The notes: a model not told the origin generated them from the letters alone. 64,000 bases of DNA from Panulirus ornatus (GCF_036320965.1 NC_092231.1:1539197-1603196); one strand, 5' to 3'; counted from the stretch's first letter, positions 12,145 through 23,024 are shown. A program made the numbers and translations.

Positions 12145-12292
12145 TGTGTTAGTTGGGCATTATCGATCAACCCTAAAAGGGAAGATGAACAGGTGCGTTA
12201 GCTGTGAGCACCTTCCCTGTCTGGGACTCGAACGCGGGCCTGTGAGATTCGTGGCTTGCAGCCCTAACCCCTGCACCAGGGAGGCTTGTGTG
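12145..12292 (-). mobile_element. tRNA-derived SINE
   Basis: Minus-strand head CCTGGTGCAGGGGTTAGGG and GCGTTCGAGTCCC are good A- and B-box matches. The body CACCTGTTCATCTTCCC then GGGTTGATCGATAAT parallels the 4.99-kb SINE. The tail runs into (CA)n on that strand. The small Cys-rich + strand frame is a shadow. Confidence 0.7.
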
Positions 12293-12509
12293 CCGGTGTA
12301 TGTAACAGTCATTTAATGATACTCGTACAGTTACGAGGAACCATATCTATATAAACAGCCGTGAACACGTTAGTACAGACAACCATGCCCACAGGGAAGA
12401 TGCTGGTTCGATCGTTTGTCTTTCTATTATCAAATATCGAATGAGTGAAAGTCAGGGTGGGGGGGGGGGGCCCTGAATAGCAGGGTCACATTTCCTGTGG
12501 CACAGTCTG

Positions 12510-12512
<3 letters not shown>

Positions 12513-12568
<56 letters not shown>
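12513..12568 (+). repeat. (AG)28 microsatellite
   Basis: Uninterrupted polypurine tract. Confidence 0.97.
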
Positions 12569-12570
<2 letters not shown>

Positions 12571-12663
12571 CTTTGCCACACCTCACCAGCGGAGGGAGTG
12601 TGTTGAAGAGCCAGTGAAAGGAGAGCCTAGCCCACCTGAACACCTGCTGGCTCCTGTACACAT

Positions 12664-12845
12664 GTTGGTGGTAGTGTTAAGAGGAGCAGTAGTTGTAGTA
12701 ACAGTAGTAGTATCAGTAGTGGTAGTGTTGGCACATTTTCATTAGTAGTAGTAATATGTATATTATTAGTAGTGATAGCAGCAGTTTTGTTGTAGTAGTA
12801 GTAGTAATAATAATGGTGGTAGGTGTACAGAAGTAGTAGTAGTGA
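12664..12845 (+). repeat. (GTA/TAG)n trinucleotide-rich tract
   Basis: Interrupted AGTAGTAGT runs over about 180 bp, just right of a (GA)n tract. Confidence 0.75.
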
Positions 12846-13180
12846 AAGGTGTCACAGTACAAGTTGCTGATGTGGAAACAAAAGAAATTACTTACAAAAT
12901 AATTACCACTGTGCTGTTAACTGCAGTGCTTAAACGAGGATAAGTTGATCATTATGCCTTTACCATATACGGCACGCAGGTATTATACAGGGAACAATTT
13001 ATAAATGTTATCATTTATCAATAATCTAATTATCGTCAGGATGTTATTATCAGTGAATTATAGACTATAACAGATAGTGCTCGTAAGGGTTACTTTACTA
13101 TACTCAAAGCTTTGCTTCCATCCGTTATGGATAAGATAATGGTGAATATTTATGAATGAACAAAATAGAATTGATAAGTG

Positions 13181-13183
<3 letters not shown>

Positions 13184-13266
<83 letters not shown>
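13184..13266 (+). repeat. (AT)n microsatellite
   Basis: Left border of SINE copy 1. Confidence 0.97.
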
Positions 13267-13268
<2 letters not shown>

Positions 13269-13503
13269 TTGGGGATAGGGGAGAAAGAATACTTCCCATG
13301 TATTCCCTGCGTGTCGTAGAAGGCGACCAAAAGGGAAGGGAGCGGAGGGCTGGAAATCCCCCTTTTTTTTTTTTTTTTTCAATTTTCCAAAAGAAGGAAC
13401 AGAGAAGGGGGGCCAGAGGAGGATGTTCCCTCTAAGGCCCAGTCCTCTGTTCTAAACGCTACCTCGGTAACGCGGGAAATGGCGAATAGTATGAAAGAAA
13501 GAA

Positions 13504-13505
<2 letters not shown>
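13267..13505 (+). mobile_element. SINE-like element flanked by (TA)n, copy 1
   Basis: About 240 bp beginning CCTTGGGGATAGGGGAGAAA and continuing through CGTGTCGTAGAAGGCGACC, an internal poly-T run, GGCCCAGTCCTCTGT, and the tail CGCTACCTCGGTAACGCGGG with AAATGGCGAA and (GAAA)n. It closely matches the unit at 35185. The final about 45 nt match the RTE LINE tail. No coding potential; I did not recognise a clear Pol III A/B box. Confidence 0.8.
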
Positions 13506-13550
<45 letters not shown>

Positions 13551-13573
13551 TAGATAGATAGATAGATAGATAG
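13506..13573 (+). repeat. (TA)n followed by (GATA)6
   Basis: Right border of SINE copy 1. Confidence 0.97.
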
Positions 13574-14329
13574 TCCCCCGGCAGCTGCCTACATCTCCTC
13601 CAGGCATATGGTTGCACCGTCAGGCCAGGGGAACTGGGGATACCGTCCACCACAACTTAAAACGCAGTGCATGTCGGCCACACTTATCAGTTGCTTCTCT
13701 TGCCTTAAAAGCTTTTGGGATTCACAGCAGATAAGGGCAGCAAGGAGAGGGTTGATACAGACAAGCTGAGCTTGTGGGTCAAGACGAGTGCCAGGGTAAA
13801 AGTTTAAAGATGGATCGCAGGACGACTCCCGAGTGAGGACCTTACACCCTGAAGGTGGACCTTCTTTGAGCAAGGAGCAGTCTGGTCTTGCTTTGTCCAG
13901 CATAACTGGCGTCCTTCTTTTCATAATGGTTCTATCCCAGCTGTTGTAATTGTGGGTCCACCGAGCTATCCCAAGCTCAAGCTTCGGAGATGAAATGAGG
14001 ATCATATACGTACACCTGCAGAGATCCACAGGGCTTTGGGTAGCATTTCAGACGTGACCTCGCTGAAGGCTGCAGTGGGAGCCAGAATATTGGAATAGTG
14101 ATATGGCACGCAGTGTGCATCCTGATACCATTTACTTTAGCGAACGTGGGGAAGCGTAGCGTTCCCCGGGTCATGACCAGTCACATACAAAGGTTCTAGC
14201 TTATTCATGTGTTATTCCTTCTCTCTGTCATCGTTAGCATCACTTGAGAAAGGCCCATAATAAGCAGAAACTGTAATGAACCAATAAAACGCAAGTTTCG
14301 AAGAAGTCTGGCTGTATCGTCATGTATTC

Positions 14330-14330
<1 letters not shown>
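13574..14330 (+). repeat. Unclassified repeat-like unit between simple repeats
   Basis: About 750 bp between (GATA)n and (TG)n(TA)n. It ends with a segment containing CTTGAGAAAGGCCC and AATAAA at 14283-14288 shortly before the (TG)n, as retroelement 3' ends often do. A 146-codon minus-strand frame (13589-14029) has no recognisable domain. The call rests on bounded edges and end structure only. Confidence 0.35.

Positions 14331-14416
<86 letters not shown>
14329..14416 (+). repeat. (TG)n(TA)n compound microsatellite
   Basis: TG for about 16 nt, then TA for about 70 nt. Confidence 0.97.
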
Positions 14417-14419
<3 letters not shown>

Positions 14420-14440
14420 CTGTGTGTGTAATTATATTTA

Positions 14441-14515
14441 GGTGCCCAGAATTCTAACCTGGATCAGATATATGTGATAACGAGTGATCATACCGCTTGG
14501 CTACCTCCGTCCATC
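14441..14515 (-). mobile_element. tRNA-like SINE head
   Basis: Minus strand GGAGGTAGCCAAGCGGTATG and GGTTAGAATTCTGGGCACC look like a drifted leucine/serine-type tRNA with A and B boxes. The family body is absent; (TA)n follows. Not a functional tRNA, because the acceptor arms do not pair. Confidence 0.5.
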
Positions 14516-14872
14516 ACTTGCACTATCGTCTACAGCTGACCATCAGTAGACCAGTTCGTTATACATAAGATAATGACTGACAGCTGGTCCAACCACCGTC
14601 CTGAAGCGTATGACGTCATACCTTAGGCTCTGCCAACTTCGTGGGATGAATTACACCCCAGGCCACCGTCCTGGGATGGGTAACCCCCCCCCCCTTCCAT
14701 TACTATGGGATATGTTACTTGCTGATACCATGACCTGAAAGCCACTTCCTTGTACTGATAACCTGATAAGTCTGTATCAGACAAGATTGTAAGCCAGAGG
14801 GTTTGATATAGCACGATCCTCAGTACTTATCTGGTTGCAGATGATTTCCAATATTGATCTCCACTCGTCACA

Positions 14873-15056
14873 TTGATGTAGTGCAGGTCCTGCTGCTACC
14901 TTATTGATGTACTACAGGTCCTGCTGCTACCTTAATGATGTAGTACAGGTCCTGCTGCTACCTTATTGATGTAGTACAGGTCCTGCTGCTACCTTAATGA
15001 TGTAGTACAGGTCCTGCTGCTACCTTATTGATGTAGTACAGGTCCTGCTGCTACCC
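14873..15056 (+). repeat. Minisatellite, 31-bp unit, 6 copies
   Basis: TTGATGTAGTACAGGTCCTG plus CTGCTACCTTA, with T/A alternation at the unit start giving a higher-order 62-bp pattern. Confidence 0.9.
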
Positions 15057-15445
15057 TCGTTTCCAACCAGAGATGTTGGGCAGAAAAAGATGATCTGGTT
15101 ATTTGACACTTCCGTCATGGGAAAGATAACTTGATGTGTTTACATACAACCATCATCCTACAACTGATATCTTAATGATTCGAGATGCCTTATCATGCAC
15201 TTGGATCATGTGACTTGATGTCTTCGTGCCTAAATCAACATTCTCGAGCAGACAGCTGGCTAGCTGCTATCTTGAACCCCTGGTTATTATTTCTAGACGG
15301 ACCGTTTTATGTTATCACCCCTGGCCGCTGTGTCCTTGATAACACGTCTTGATATCCTGACCCTCGGCCAACATAGAAGGGCACATAATATCACAACTTG
15401 GACCTCATAGCAATCCCCATAGACAAGATAACTTGATGTCTTATT

Positions 15446-15449
<4 letters not shown>

Positions 15450-15522
<73 letters not shown>
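15450..15522 (+). repeat. (CT)36 microsatellite
   Basis: Uninterrupted polypyrimidine tract. Confidence 0.97.
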
Positions 15523-15523
<1 letters not shown>

Positions 15524-15639
15524 GCAACCCGAGCCTTGGTATCTGGCCCCTCCTGCCAGCTTCTCTCGCTCCATTACAGACAAAAGTGATATCAAATCCT
15601 CCTCCTCCTGTTCCTCTCCTCCTCCTCAGTCAGCTATCT

Positions 15640-16460
15640 TATCTTCACCTACAGTGACTCATCCCATCGCCTCCATCTTACTCACCACCTGTGGTCCACT
15701 GTGGCTCTATACACCACCTGTTTCGTCCCTCAGTCGTGGTCAAGAGCTGGACAGCTCAACTTCAACTCTCGTTACTCACCATCTGGGACTCAACACCCCC
15801 GGCTCTGTTCACCATCTGTATCTCACCTCCTCGCTTTGTTCACCAGCTGTGAGTCACCTAGAAGACTCGTTTACCACTGATGACTCGCATAATGGTCTTA
15901 GTCACTGCCTGCAGTACCTTGCTAACCATTGCTGATACGGGTGTCACCCGCACGTGACCCCTGGTCTTTTGTCGTTACCACCTGAGACTCTCCTGCCGGC
16001 CTCAGTGACCACCTGTGGCTCCCTCACCTGGCATGACTCACCCAGGGACTCATGACCCACTGCTCCACCATCTGCAGTTATCGTGATCCAGTTTCGCACA
16101 TGTGACTCATCACTCTGGCCTTCCTCAGCCCGCGTGAGTGACCCAGCTCTTGACCTCCGTCACCAGCTGTGACTCATCACTGGCACTTTTACACTACCTG
16201 CCTCAAAACCCATCCTTCCCCACCCTAACAGAGACACACCACCTGCCATATTCTACCTGCTGCCACCCAGCCATGCGACGACCTACTTTCGCATTTGCCT
16301 CACCACCTGTCAGGTCCAGGTGGTCTGTCATAGTGGCCACAGGTGGCACATGTACCTACCCTGCCACGTACATTGCACACTACCGTACACTCTTCATAAC
16401 CCAGGTGTTGTCGTCGTCCATTTCCAGGGTCGACACAGTTATCATCAGGGGGTAAGGTCC
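15640..16460 (+). repeat. Degenerate CACCTGTGACTCA-rich tract
   Basis: Loose recurrences of CACCACCTGTGACTCAC and relatives over about 800 bp without fixed spacing. It looks like an old minisatellite. The frames are compositionally biased (Ser/Thr/His/Pro) and have no domain. Confidence 0.5.
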
Positions 16461-17079
16461 TTCACGAGGGATCGTCTGTCCCGCTTCCTGGCCCCCATTA
16501 CTAAGCGGGTCACAGAGGGTTGCCTCCTGCCACCTCCTTCATTTCCATTACTAAGCGAGGTCCCGCTAGGTAGCCTCTTGTCTCCCCATACTTAATTCCA
16601 TCGCCCCTTCCCCGTATGACTCATGGTTAGGGGAGAGTATGGGTAGGGGGAGAGGAGCAGCAGCAGAGTGGAGTGAGACTGCCTACCAGGTCACCAGAGG
16701 TCGGCGCGCATCACTGGTCCCCTCTCGCAAGGCGTCTTCCCCCTCCCTCCCTCCCTCGCCTACCCTGCCCTGCCCTGCCCTCCCTCACTCCTTGACTTGC
16801 GACGGTATTGCATGTGAACTGGTCCGCCCGCCCGTCGTACCCCGTCGAACCCGAGCTCGCATACTTGTGTACACGACCCTCATCCCTGCAGGGGGTCGTT
16901 GCACTTCCCTGAACCCAACACCTGACCAGAAATCTACCTTGGTGATCTACCCTCTGGTTATGACGTCACCTTCTTTTCCCCCCCTTAGATAGGGGTTTGA
17001 CCCCTGACCCTTTTGTTTCAGCCTTGCATATGCCTCCTCTGACCCGTCCAGTGATAGAGGAGCCTGAGTCATCACCTGG

Positions 17080-17560
17080 GTATATATACTTTCTTACCAG
17101 CTGGCCACGTTAGTCAGCCTAGAACCACCATCTGGTTAAATTTGTTACCTTGGACTTGGTAATTGGCATTATTTGCTCACTTCAGCCCACCATCTGGCCA
17201 ACTTTGCTAACGTTTACCTACCAGCTGTCGACACTTGCTATGTTATGCCACTCCTTGGTCATATTTCCCGGTTGAAATCTACCATCTGGCAATATCTATC
17301 AACTTGGATACGTAACTTTGCTGTATTTGCCAACTTAACCCCAATAACAGGCCATATTTGCCAGCTTAGACCAACTAAATGAACATATTTGCCAACTTCA
17401 ATTCACGGTATGATTGTACCTACCATGATAAACCATCGTGGCTGGCCGTGTTTGCGAAGTTATACCCAACATTTAGCCATATTTCTCAACTTACACTCAC
17501 AACCTCCTTGTACTTGTTTACATTTAGCAACCAACATCCATAAACTGCTAACATTAGCGA
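17080..17560 (+). repeat. Degenerate tandem array
   Basis: Variants of ACCATCTGGCCAACTTTGC and TTTGCCAACTTA recur every roughly 45-60 bp. Old and diverged. Confidence 0.5.
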
Positions 17561-17610
17561 ACCGTTAGTCTTCACAAACACTTGGTCCTTATTGTGAACT
17601 GCCACATGCA

Positions 17611-17836
17611 TCTTGGCCATCATCATGACCTTCGACCTACCTACTGGACATTATTGTGACCTTTAACCCTACTCTTGGCCATCATCATGACCTTCGACCT
17701 ACCTACTGGACATTATTGTGACCTTTAACCCTACTCTTGTCATTATCGTAACCTTTGACCTTCCTCCTGGCCAATATATCTTGGCATAATGATAACCTGT
17801 GACCTACTTCTTGGCTATAATGATGACCTTTGACCT
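17611..17836 (+). repeat. Tandem array, 62-bp unit, with TGACCT half-sites
   Basis: Copies start TCTTGGCCATCATCATGACC at 17611 and 17673, and a partial one starts at 17735. Units are nearly identical and carry CATGACCTTCGACCT and TGACCTTTAACC. The array ends with a perfect inverse DR1, TGACCTTTGACCT, at 17824-17836. Confidence 0.85.
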
Positions 17837-17839
17837 ACT

Positions 17840-18830
17840 TCGTGGGCATAATGAAGACATGATTAACGTCCCTTCTCGTTTTATTTTATTTCGAAACGTA
17901 ATCAAAGTTTCTCTTACCCGCTTGATTTGTGTATGTGTGTGTGTACGTGTGGGAAAGACAAGGGGTTTATAACAAGAGGATGGCAGGAGATGTAAAGTAA
18001 GAGAGACCTTACACAAACACTGGGGTGATAGTGACCTGGTGGTTGATAATGTTCACAGTGGCTGGGATGAGGCTGTTTCTGTAGTGGTCTCTGCCAGCTC
18101 GGATGGGTTCGTCGAAGTAGTGGTGCCCACCTGCAACGTGGGGACGAGGGATCTTTAGTGACAGGAGGTGACGGTAGTAGAGTGATAAGAGTTTCTTCTC
18201 GAACTGTCAGATGAGGTCTAGGAGATGGGCAGAGGAAGGTGGGAGGACCAGTTTGTGTAGCGCCTCTTGTTAGGTCGTGTGAGATGAGCCGAGGATGATC
18301 TTGTACGTCCTTTTCTGCACCTTTTCCAGTAGCCCCTGGTTTTGTGACCAGGTAGGGGAGGATAAAGTGAGTCTGGGAGGTCTAGTGAGGCAGTAGGGTG
18401 TGGGACAGCGGTAGAAGCTTGGTTGGCTGGACAACCTGGAGGGGACTGAGGTCTTGAGACTGTAGGGCGTGGGACAAGGTTGGAAACCAAACTTCTGTTT
18501 GACTGCGGTGTTGGTCTGGTTTATGGTGATATGGTTGAGGGCATTGCAGCTCTGGAAGTTGTCAAGTGTTATGTTGGGTTAGGAAGTTAGGAGGGCTGTT
18601 GTCAGCCCCTTTAAGTGTATGTGTGTACGTGTGTGTGTGGAAGATGGAGAAGGGACAACACGAGAGAGAGGTAGATTTGACTTAGGTGTTTCATGTTGTA
18701 TGTATGTTTATTTTTTTTCCTTGATACGTTTTCAGCATGACTTTTTTTTTTTTTTTTGCGAAGAAAAAGAGATCAAGAAAGTTTCTTTGTTTGACAATGT
18801 CTTTTTTAAGTTTTCTCGTTCATACTTTGC
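17840..18830 (+). other. No gene seen
   Basis: Non-coding. Some GTGGGACAAGGTTGG / GTGGGACAGCGGTAG word repetition at 18390-18490. A poly-T run at 18741-18757. Confidence 0.45.
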
Positions 18831-18835
18831 ATTAA

Positions 18836-18969
18836 CCCCTTGAGCACGACTGGCAGCCAGCTGCTGGGCCATCATACTCAAGGGTTGTAACGTCACACGC
18901 GTTGGTCGTACCGTCATACTAAATTGTCGTACCGTCTTGTTCCAGGATCTTATCGTCGTGCTCAAGGGG
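18836..18969. mobile_element. Palindromic MITE with 15-bp TIRs and TTAA flanks (best copy)
   Basis: The 134-bp element starts CCCCTTGAGCACGAC (18836-18850) and ends with its exact reverse complement (18955-18969). TTAA lies immediately outside both ends (18832-18835 and 18970-18973). TTAA duplication and TIRs beginning CCC are typical of piggyBac-type transposons; a non-autonomous member is inferred. Inside are diverged repeats of GTCGTACCGTC. Confidence 0.8.
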
Positions 18970-19441
18970 TTAAAGATTATATTAGTGCAATTGGAAGAAC
19001 ATGAGGTCATGCGAGGTCAACCACAATTGACCTGGCCTATAAACATAATAGCCAACTTCATTATTAAAGCAACACAGATTACCGAAGTCAGTGCTAGTAC
19101 GTGGTTGGCTGATACGCTAACAATTACATGACCTGCCAATTAGTGATTGTGATTTTGAAATCATTTTGTACAGATGTTTAACCTGGTAATTTAGGATCTT
19201 AGATTTCAGAGCGTTGGTTACATCATCAGCGCCTCCCGCAGCAGCAGTGCGAGTGAGTCATCCAATCAGCACACTTGAGGGCAGGATGTGCAGATGGTAG
19301 CGTTGCACAAGGGACCTGCAGGAGCCTGCAACATGCAAGTAATTAACACAGCATCATCCCATCCCCATGACTCCCGTCCTGATCCCACGGGAGGAGTCGA
19401 CGCGTCCCTCTTCTTCTGTGATTATTCTTCACGTCCTTTTC

Positions 19442-19770
19442 GATCACAAGACCGCTTCCTCTATGATCACAAGACCGCTTCCTCTATGATCACAAGACCG
19501 CTTCCTCTATGATCACAAGACCGCTTCCTCTATGATCACAAGACCGCTTCCTCTACCATCACAAGACCGCTTCCTCTATGATCACAAGACCGCTTCCTCT
19601 ATGATCACAAGACCGCTTCCCCTATGATCACAAGACCGCTTCCTCTATGATCACAAGACCGCTTCCTCTATGATCACAAGACCGCTTCCTCTATGATCAC
19701 AAGACCGCTTCTTCTACGATCACAGACCGCTTTTTCTACGATCATAGACCGCTTCTTCCTTGATCACAAC
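19442..19770 (+). repeat. Minisatellite, 23-bp unit, about 14 copies
   Basis: GATCACAAGACCGCTTCCTC plus TAT, very homogeneous at 19442-19715 and drifting at the right end (TTCTACGATCA, TTCCTTGATCA). Homogeneity suggests recent expansion. There are no spacers, so it is not CRISPR. Confidence 0.9.
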
Positions 19771-19796
19771 ACGCTTTCTCTGCCACGCCTAAGGAC

Positions 19797-20130
19797 GACC
19801 CTTGACCTGTGATGACCTCATGATCCCGGGTCATCCCTTGGCCTCTTCTCTTTTCGCTTCGGCTCATTTCCTGACCACAACTCTGAGCCCAAACTCGGCT
19901 CACATTTTGATCTCATTTGATCGTCTGATCTACGTTCGCCTCGCATTACCATCGGCTAACGTAGTCACTTCAGGTCATAACTTGACCTCGGCTCACCCAG
20001 TGACCTCGGATCCTGCCCATGACCATAACCAATGACCTAAGTCCTGACCACAAAGAATACCTTACCTTGAGCTCGCTTCTTTTTTCAGCTCAGGTCATGG
20101 TCTGGGGGTCATCGTTTGACCTAAGTTCAC
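19797..20130 (+). repeat. TGACC-rich degenerate tract
   Basis: Recurring TGACCTC, CTCGGCTCAC and AGGTCAT words between the 23-bp array and the LINE, without fixed period. Likely an eroded minisatellite. Confidence 0.35.
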
Positions 20131-20145
20131 CTCCTGACGTTTGTT

Positions 20146-20190
<45 letters not shown>

Positions 20191-20193
<3 letters not shown>

Positions 20194-20381
20194 CTTTGTC
20201 GCTGTCTCCCGCGTTTGCGAGGTAGCGCAAGGAAACAGACGAAAGAAATGGCCCAACCCCCCCCCCCCCCCATACACATGTACATATACTCGTCCACACA
20301 CGCAAATATACATACCTACACAGCTTTCCATGGTTTACCCCAGACGCTTCACATGCCTTGCTTCAATCCACTGACATCACG
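20191..20381 (-). other. 3' UTR of the RTE element with the conserved tail
   Basis: About 190 nt between the ORF stop and the poly(A). It contains a C-run (GGGG on the sense strand), the stretch CTTGCGCTACCTCGCAAACG, then GCGGGAGACAGCGAC and AAAGTATA before the poly(A). The core GCTACCTCGC...CGCGGGA recurs in several shorter elements in this window and is probably recognised by the LINE enzyme. Confidence 0.8.
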
Positions 20382-23024
20382 TCAACCCCTGTATACCACA
20401 TGACTCCAATTCACTCTATTTCTTGCCCTCCTTTCACCCTCCTGCATGTTCAGGCCCCGATCACACAAAATCTTTTTCACTCCATCTTTCCACCTCCAAT
20501 TTGGTCTCCCTCTTCTCCTCGTTCCCTCCACCTCCGACACATATATCCTCTTGGTCAATCTCTCCTCACTCATTCTCTCCATGTGCCCAAACCATTTCAA
20601 AACACCCTCTTCTGCTCTCTCAACCACGCTCTTTTTATTTCCACACATCTTTCTCACCCTTACGTTACTTACTCGATCAAACCACCTCACACCACACATT
20701 GTCCTCAAACATCTCATTTCCAGCACATCCATCCTCCTGCGCACATCTCTATCCATAGCCCACGCCTCGCAACCATACAACATTGTTGGAACCACTATTC
20801 CCTCAAACATACCCATTTTTGCTTTCCGAGATAATGTTCTCGACTTCCACACATTTTTCAAGGCTCCCAAAATTTTCGCCCCCTCCCCCACCCTATGATC
20901 CACTTCCGCTTCCATGGTTCCATCCGCTGACAGATCCACTCCCAGATATCTAAAACACTTCACTTCCTCCAGTTTTTCTCCATTCAAACTCACCTCCCAA
21001 TTGACTTGACCCTCACCCCTACTGTACCTAATAACCTTGCTCTTATTCACATTTACTCTCAACTTTCTTCTTCCACACACTTTACCAAACTCAGTCACCA
21101 GCTTCTGCAGTTTCTCACATGAATCAGCCACCAGCGCTGTATCATCAGCGAACAACAACTGACTCACTTCCCAAGCTCTCTCATCCCCAACAGACTTCAT
21201 ACTTGCCCCTCTTTCCAGGACTCTTGCATTTACCTCCCTTACAACCCCATCCATAAACAAATTAAACAACCATGGAGACATCACACATCCCTGCCGCAAA
21301 CCTACATTCACTGAGAACCAATCACTTTCCTCTCTTCCTACACGTACACATGCCTTACATCCTCGATAAAAACTTTTCACTGCTTCTAACAACTTTCCTC
21401 CCACACCATATATTCTTAATACCTTCCACAGAGCATCTCTATCAACTCTATCATATGCCTTCTCCAGATCCATAAATGCTACATACAAATCCATTTGCTT
21501 TTCTAAGTATTTCTCACATACATTCTTCAAAGCAAACACCTGATCCACACATCCTCTACCACTTCTGAAACCGCACTGCTCTTCCCCAATCTGATGGTCT
21601 GTACATGCCTTCACCCTCTCAATCAATACCCTCCCATATAATTTACCAGGAATACTCAACAAACTTATACCTCTGTAATTTGAGCACTCACTCTTATCCC
21701 CTTTGCCTTTGTACAATGGCACTATGCACGCATTCCGCCAATCCTCAGGCACCTCACCATGAGTCATACATACATTAAATAACCTTACCAACCAGTCAAC
21801 AATACAGTCACCCCCTTTTTTAATAAATTCCACTGCAATACCATCCAAACCTGCTGCCTTGCCGGCTTTCATCTTCCGCAAAGCTTTTACTACCTCTTCT
21901 CTGTTTACCAAATCATTTTCCCTAACCCTCTCACTTTGCACACCACCTCGACCGAAACACCCTATATCTGCCACTCTGTCATCAGACACATTCAACAAAC
22001 CTTCAAAATACTCATTCCATCTCCTTCTCACATCACCGCTACTTGTTATCACCTCCCCATTTACGCCCTTCACTGAAGTTCCCATTTGCTCCCTTGTCTT
22101 ACGCACCCTATTTACCTCCTTCCAGAACATCTTTTTATTCTCCCTAAAATTTACTGATAGTCTCTCACCCCAACTCTCATTTGCCCTTTTTTTCACCTCT
22201 TGCACCTTTCTCTTGACCTCCTGTCTCTTTCTTTTATACATCTCCCACTCAATTGCATTTTTTCCCTGCAAAAATCGTCCAAATGCCTCTCTCTTCTCTT
22301 TCACTAATACTCTTACTTCTTCATCCCACCACTCACTACCCTTTCTAAACAGCCCACCTCCCACTCTTCTCATGCCACAAGCATCTTTTGCGCAATCCAT
22401 CACTGATTCCCTAAATACATCCCATTCCTCCCCCACTCCCCTTACTTCCATTGTTCTCACCTTTTTCCATTCTGTACACAGTCTCTCCTGGTACTTCCCC
22501 ACACAGGTCTCCTTCCCAAGCTCACTTACTCTCACCACCTTCTTCACCCCAACATTCACTCCTCTTTTCTGAAAACCCATACTAATCTTCACCTTAGCCT
22601 CCACAAGATAATGATCAGACATCCCTCCAGTAGCACCTCTCAGCACATTAACATCCAAAAGTCTCTCTTTCGCACGCCTGTCAATTAACACGTAATCCAA
22701 TAACGCTCTCTGGCCATCTCTCCTACTTACATAAGTATACTTATGTATATCTCGCTTTTTAAACCAGGTATTCCCAATCATCAGTCCTTTTTCAGCACAT
22801 AAATCTACAAGCTCTTCACCATTTCCATTTACAACACTGAACACCCCATGCATACCAATTATTCCCTCAACTGCCACATTACTCACCTTTGCATTCAAAT
22901 CACCCATCACTATAACCCGGTCTCGTGCATCAAAACCGCTAACACACTCATTTAGCTGCTCCCAAAACACTTGCCTCTCATGAACTTTCTTCTCATGCCC
23001 AGGTGCATATGCACTAATAATCAC
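20382..23024 (-). CDS. RTE-type LINE ORF: partial AP endonuclease plus reverse transcriptase
   Basis: This encodes the enzyme that nicks target DNA and reverse-transcribes the element RNA at the nick. Open for 880 codons; the indicated start is GTG and is only the frame limit of a truncated copy, not a real initiation site. The C-terminal half of the APE-type endonuclease is present: GDLNAK at residues 41-46, LDYVLI at about 109-114 and SDH at 136-138. Reverse transcriptase follows: VPLYKGKGDKSECSNYRG at about 435-452, GFRSGRG, motif A FMDLEKAYD (about 517-525), motif B GLRQGC (575-580), catalytic FADD (625-628) and FRYLG. The C-terminus has RRRGRPNWRWKDG and ends in VVYRG. All RT catalytic residues are intact, but the missing endonuclease N-terminus makes this copy non-autonomous. 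The + strand ORFs across this span are shadows. Confidence 0.9.
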   Translation of the reverse strand: MIISAYAPGHEKKVHERQVFWEQLNECVSGFDARDRVIVMGDLNAKVSNVAVEGIIGMHGVFSVVNGNGEELVDLCAEKGLMIGNTWFKKRDIHKYTYVSRRDGQRALLDYVLIDRRAKERLLDVNVLRGATGGMSDHYLVEAKVKISMGFQKRGVNVGVKKVVRVSELGKETCVGKYQERLCTEWKKVRTMEVRGVGEEWDVFRESVMDCAKDACGMRRVGGGLFRKGSEWWDEEVRVLVKEKREAFGRFLQGKNAIEWEMYKRKRQEVKRKVQEVKKRANESWGERLSVNFRENKKMFWKEVNRVRKTREQMGTSVKGVNGEVITSSGDVRRRWNEYFEGLLNVSDDRVADIGCFGRGGVQSERVRENDLVNREEVVKALRKMKAGKAAGLDGIAVEFIKKGGDCIVDWLVRLFNVCMTHGEVPEDWRNACIVPLYKGKGDKSECSNYRGISLLSIPGKLYGRVLIERVKACTDHQIGEEQCGFRSGRGCVDQVFALKNVCEKYLEKQMDLYVAFMDLEKAYDRVDRDALWKVLRIYGVGGKLLEAVKSFYRGCKACVRVGREESDWFSVNVGLRQGCVMSPWLFNLFMDGVVREVNARVLERGASMKSVGDERAWEVSQLLFADDTALVADSCEKLQKLVTEFGKVCGRRKLRVNVNKSKVIRYSRGEGQVNWEVSLNGEKLEEVKCFRYLGVDLSADGTMEAEVDHRVGEGAKILGALKNVWKSRTLSRKAKMGMFEGIVVPTMLYGCEAWAMDRDVRRRMDVLEMRCLRTMCGVRWFDRVSNVRVRKMCGNKKSVVERAEEGVLKWFGHMERMSEERLTKRIYVSEVEGTRRRGRPNWRWKDGVKKILCDRGLNMQEGERRARNRVNWSHVVYRG

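Noticed and set aside
13589..14029. 146-codon minus-strand ORF
   Set aside because: No recognisable domain; it lies in a probable repeat and cannot be supported as a gene.
4985..14515. Candidate tRNA genes (A/B boxes at 5.1, 12.2 and 14.5 kb)
   Set aside because: The acceptor stems do not pair properly and the segments continue into a shared SINE body, so they are SINE heads.
19442..19770. Regular short repeats resembling a CRISPR array
   Set aside because: The 23-bp units are directly adjacent with no spacers, in an animal genome.
20358..22572. Several + strand ORFs of 111-237 codons
   Set aside because: They are antisense shadows of the intact RTE ORF on the minus strand.
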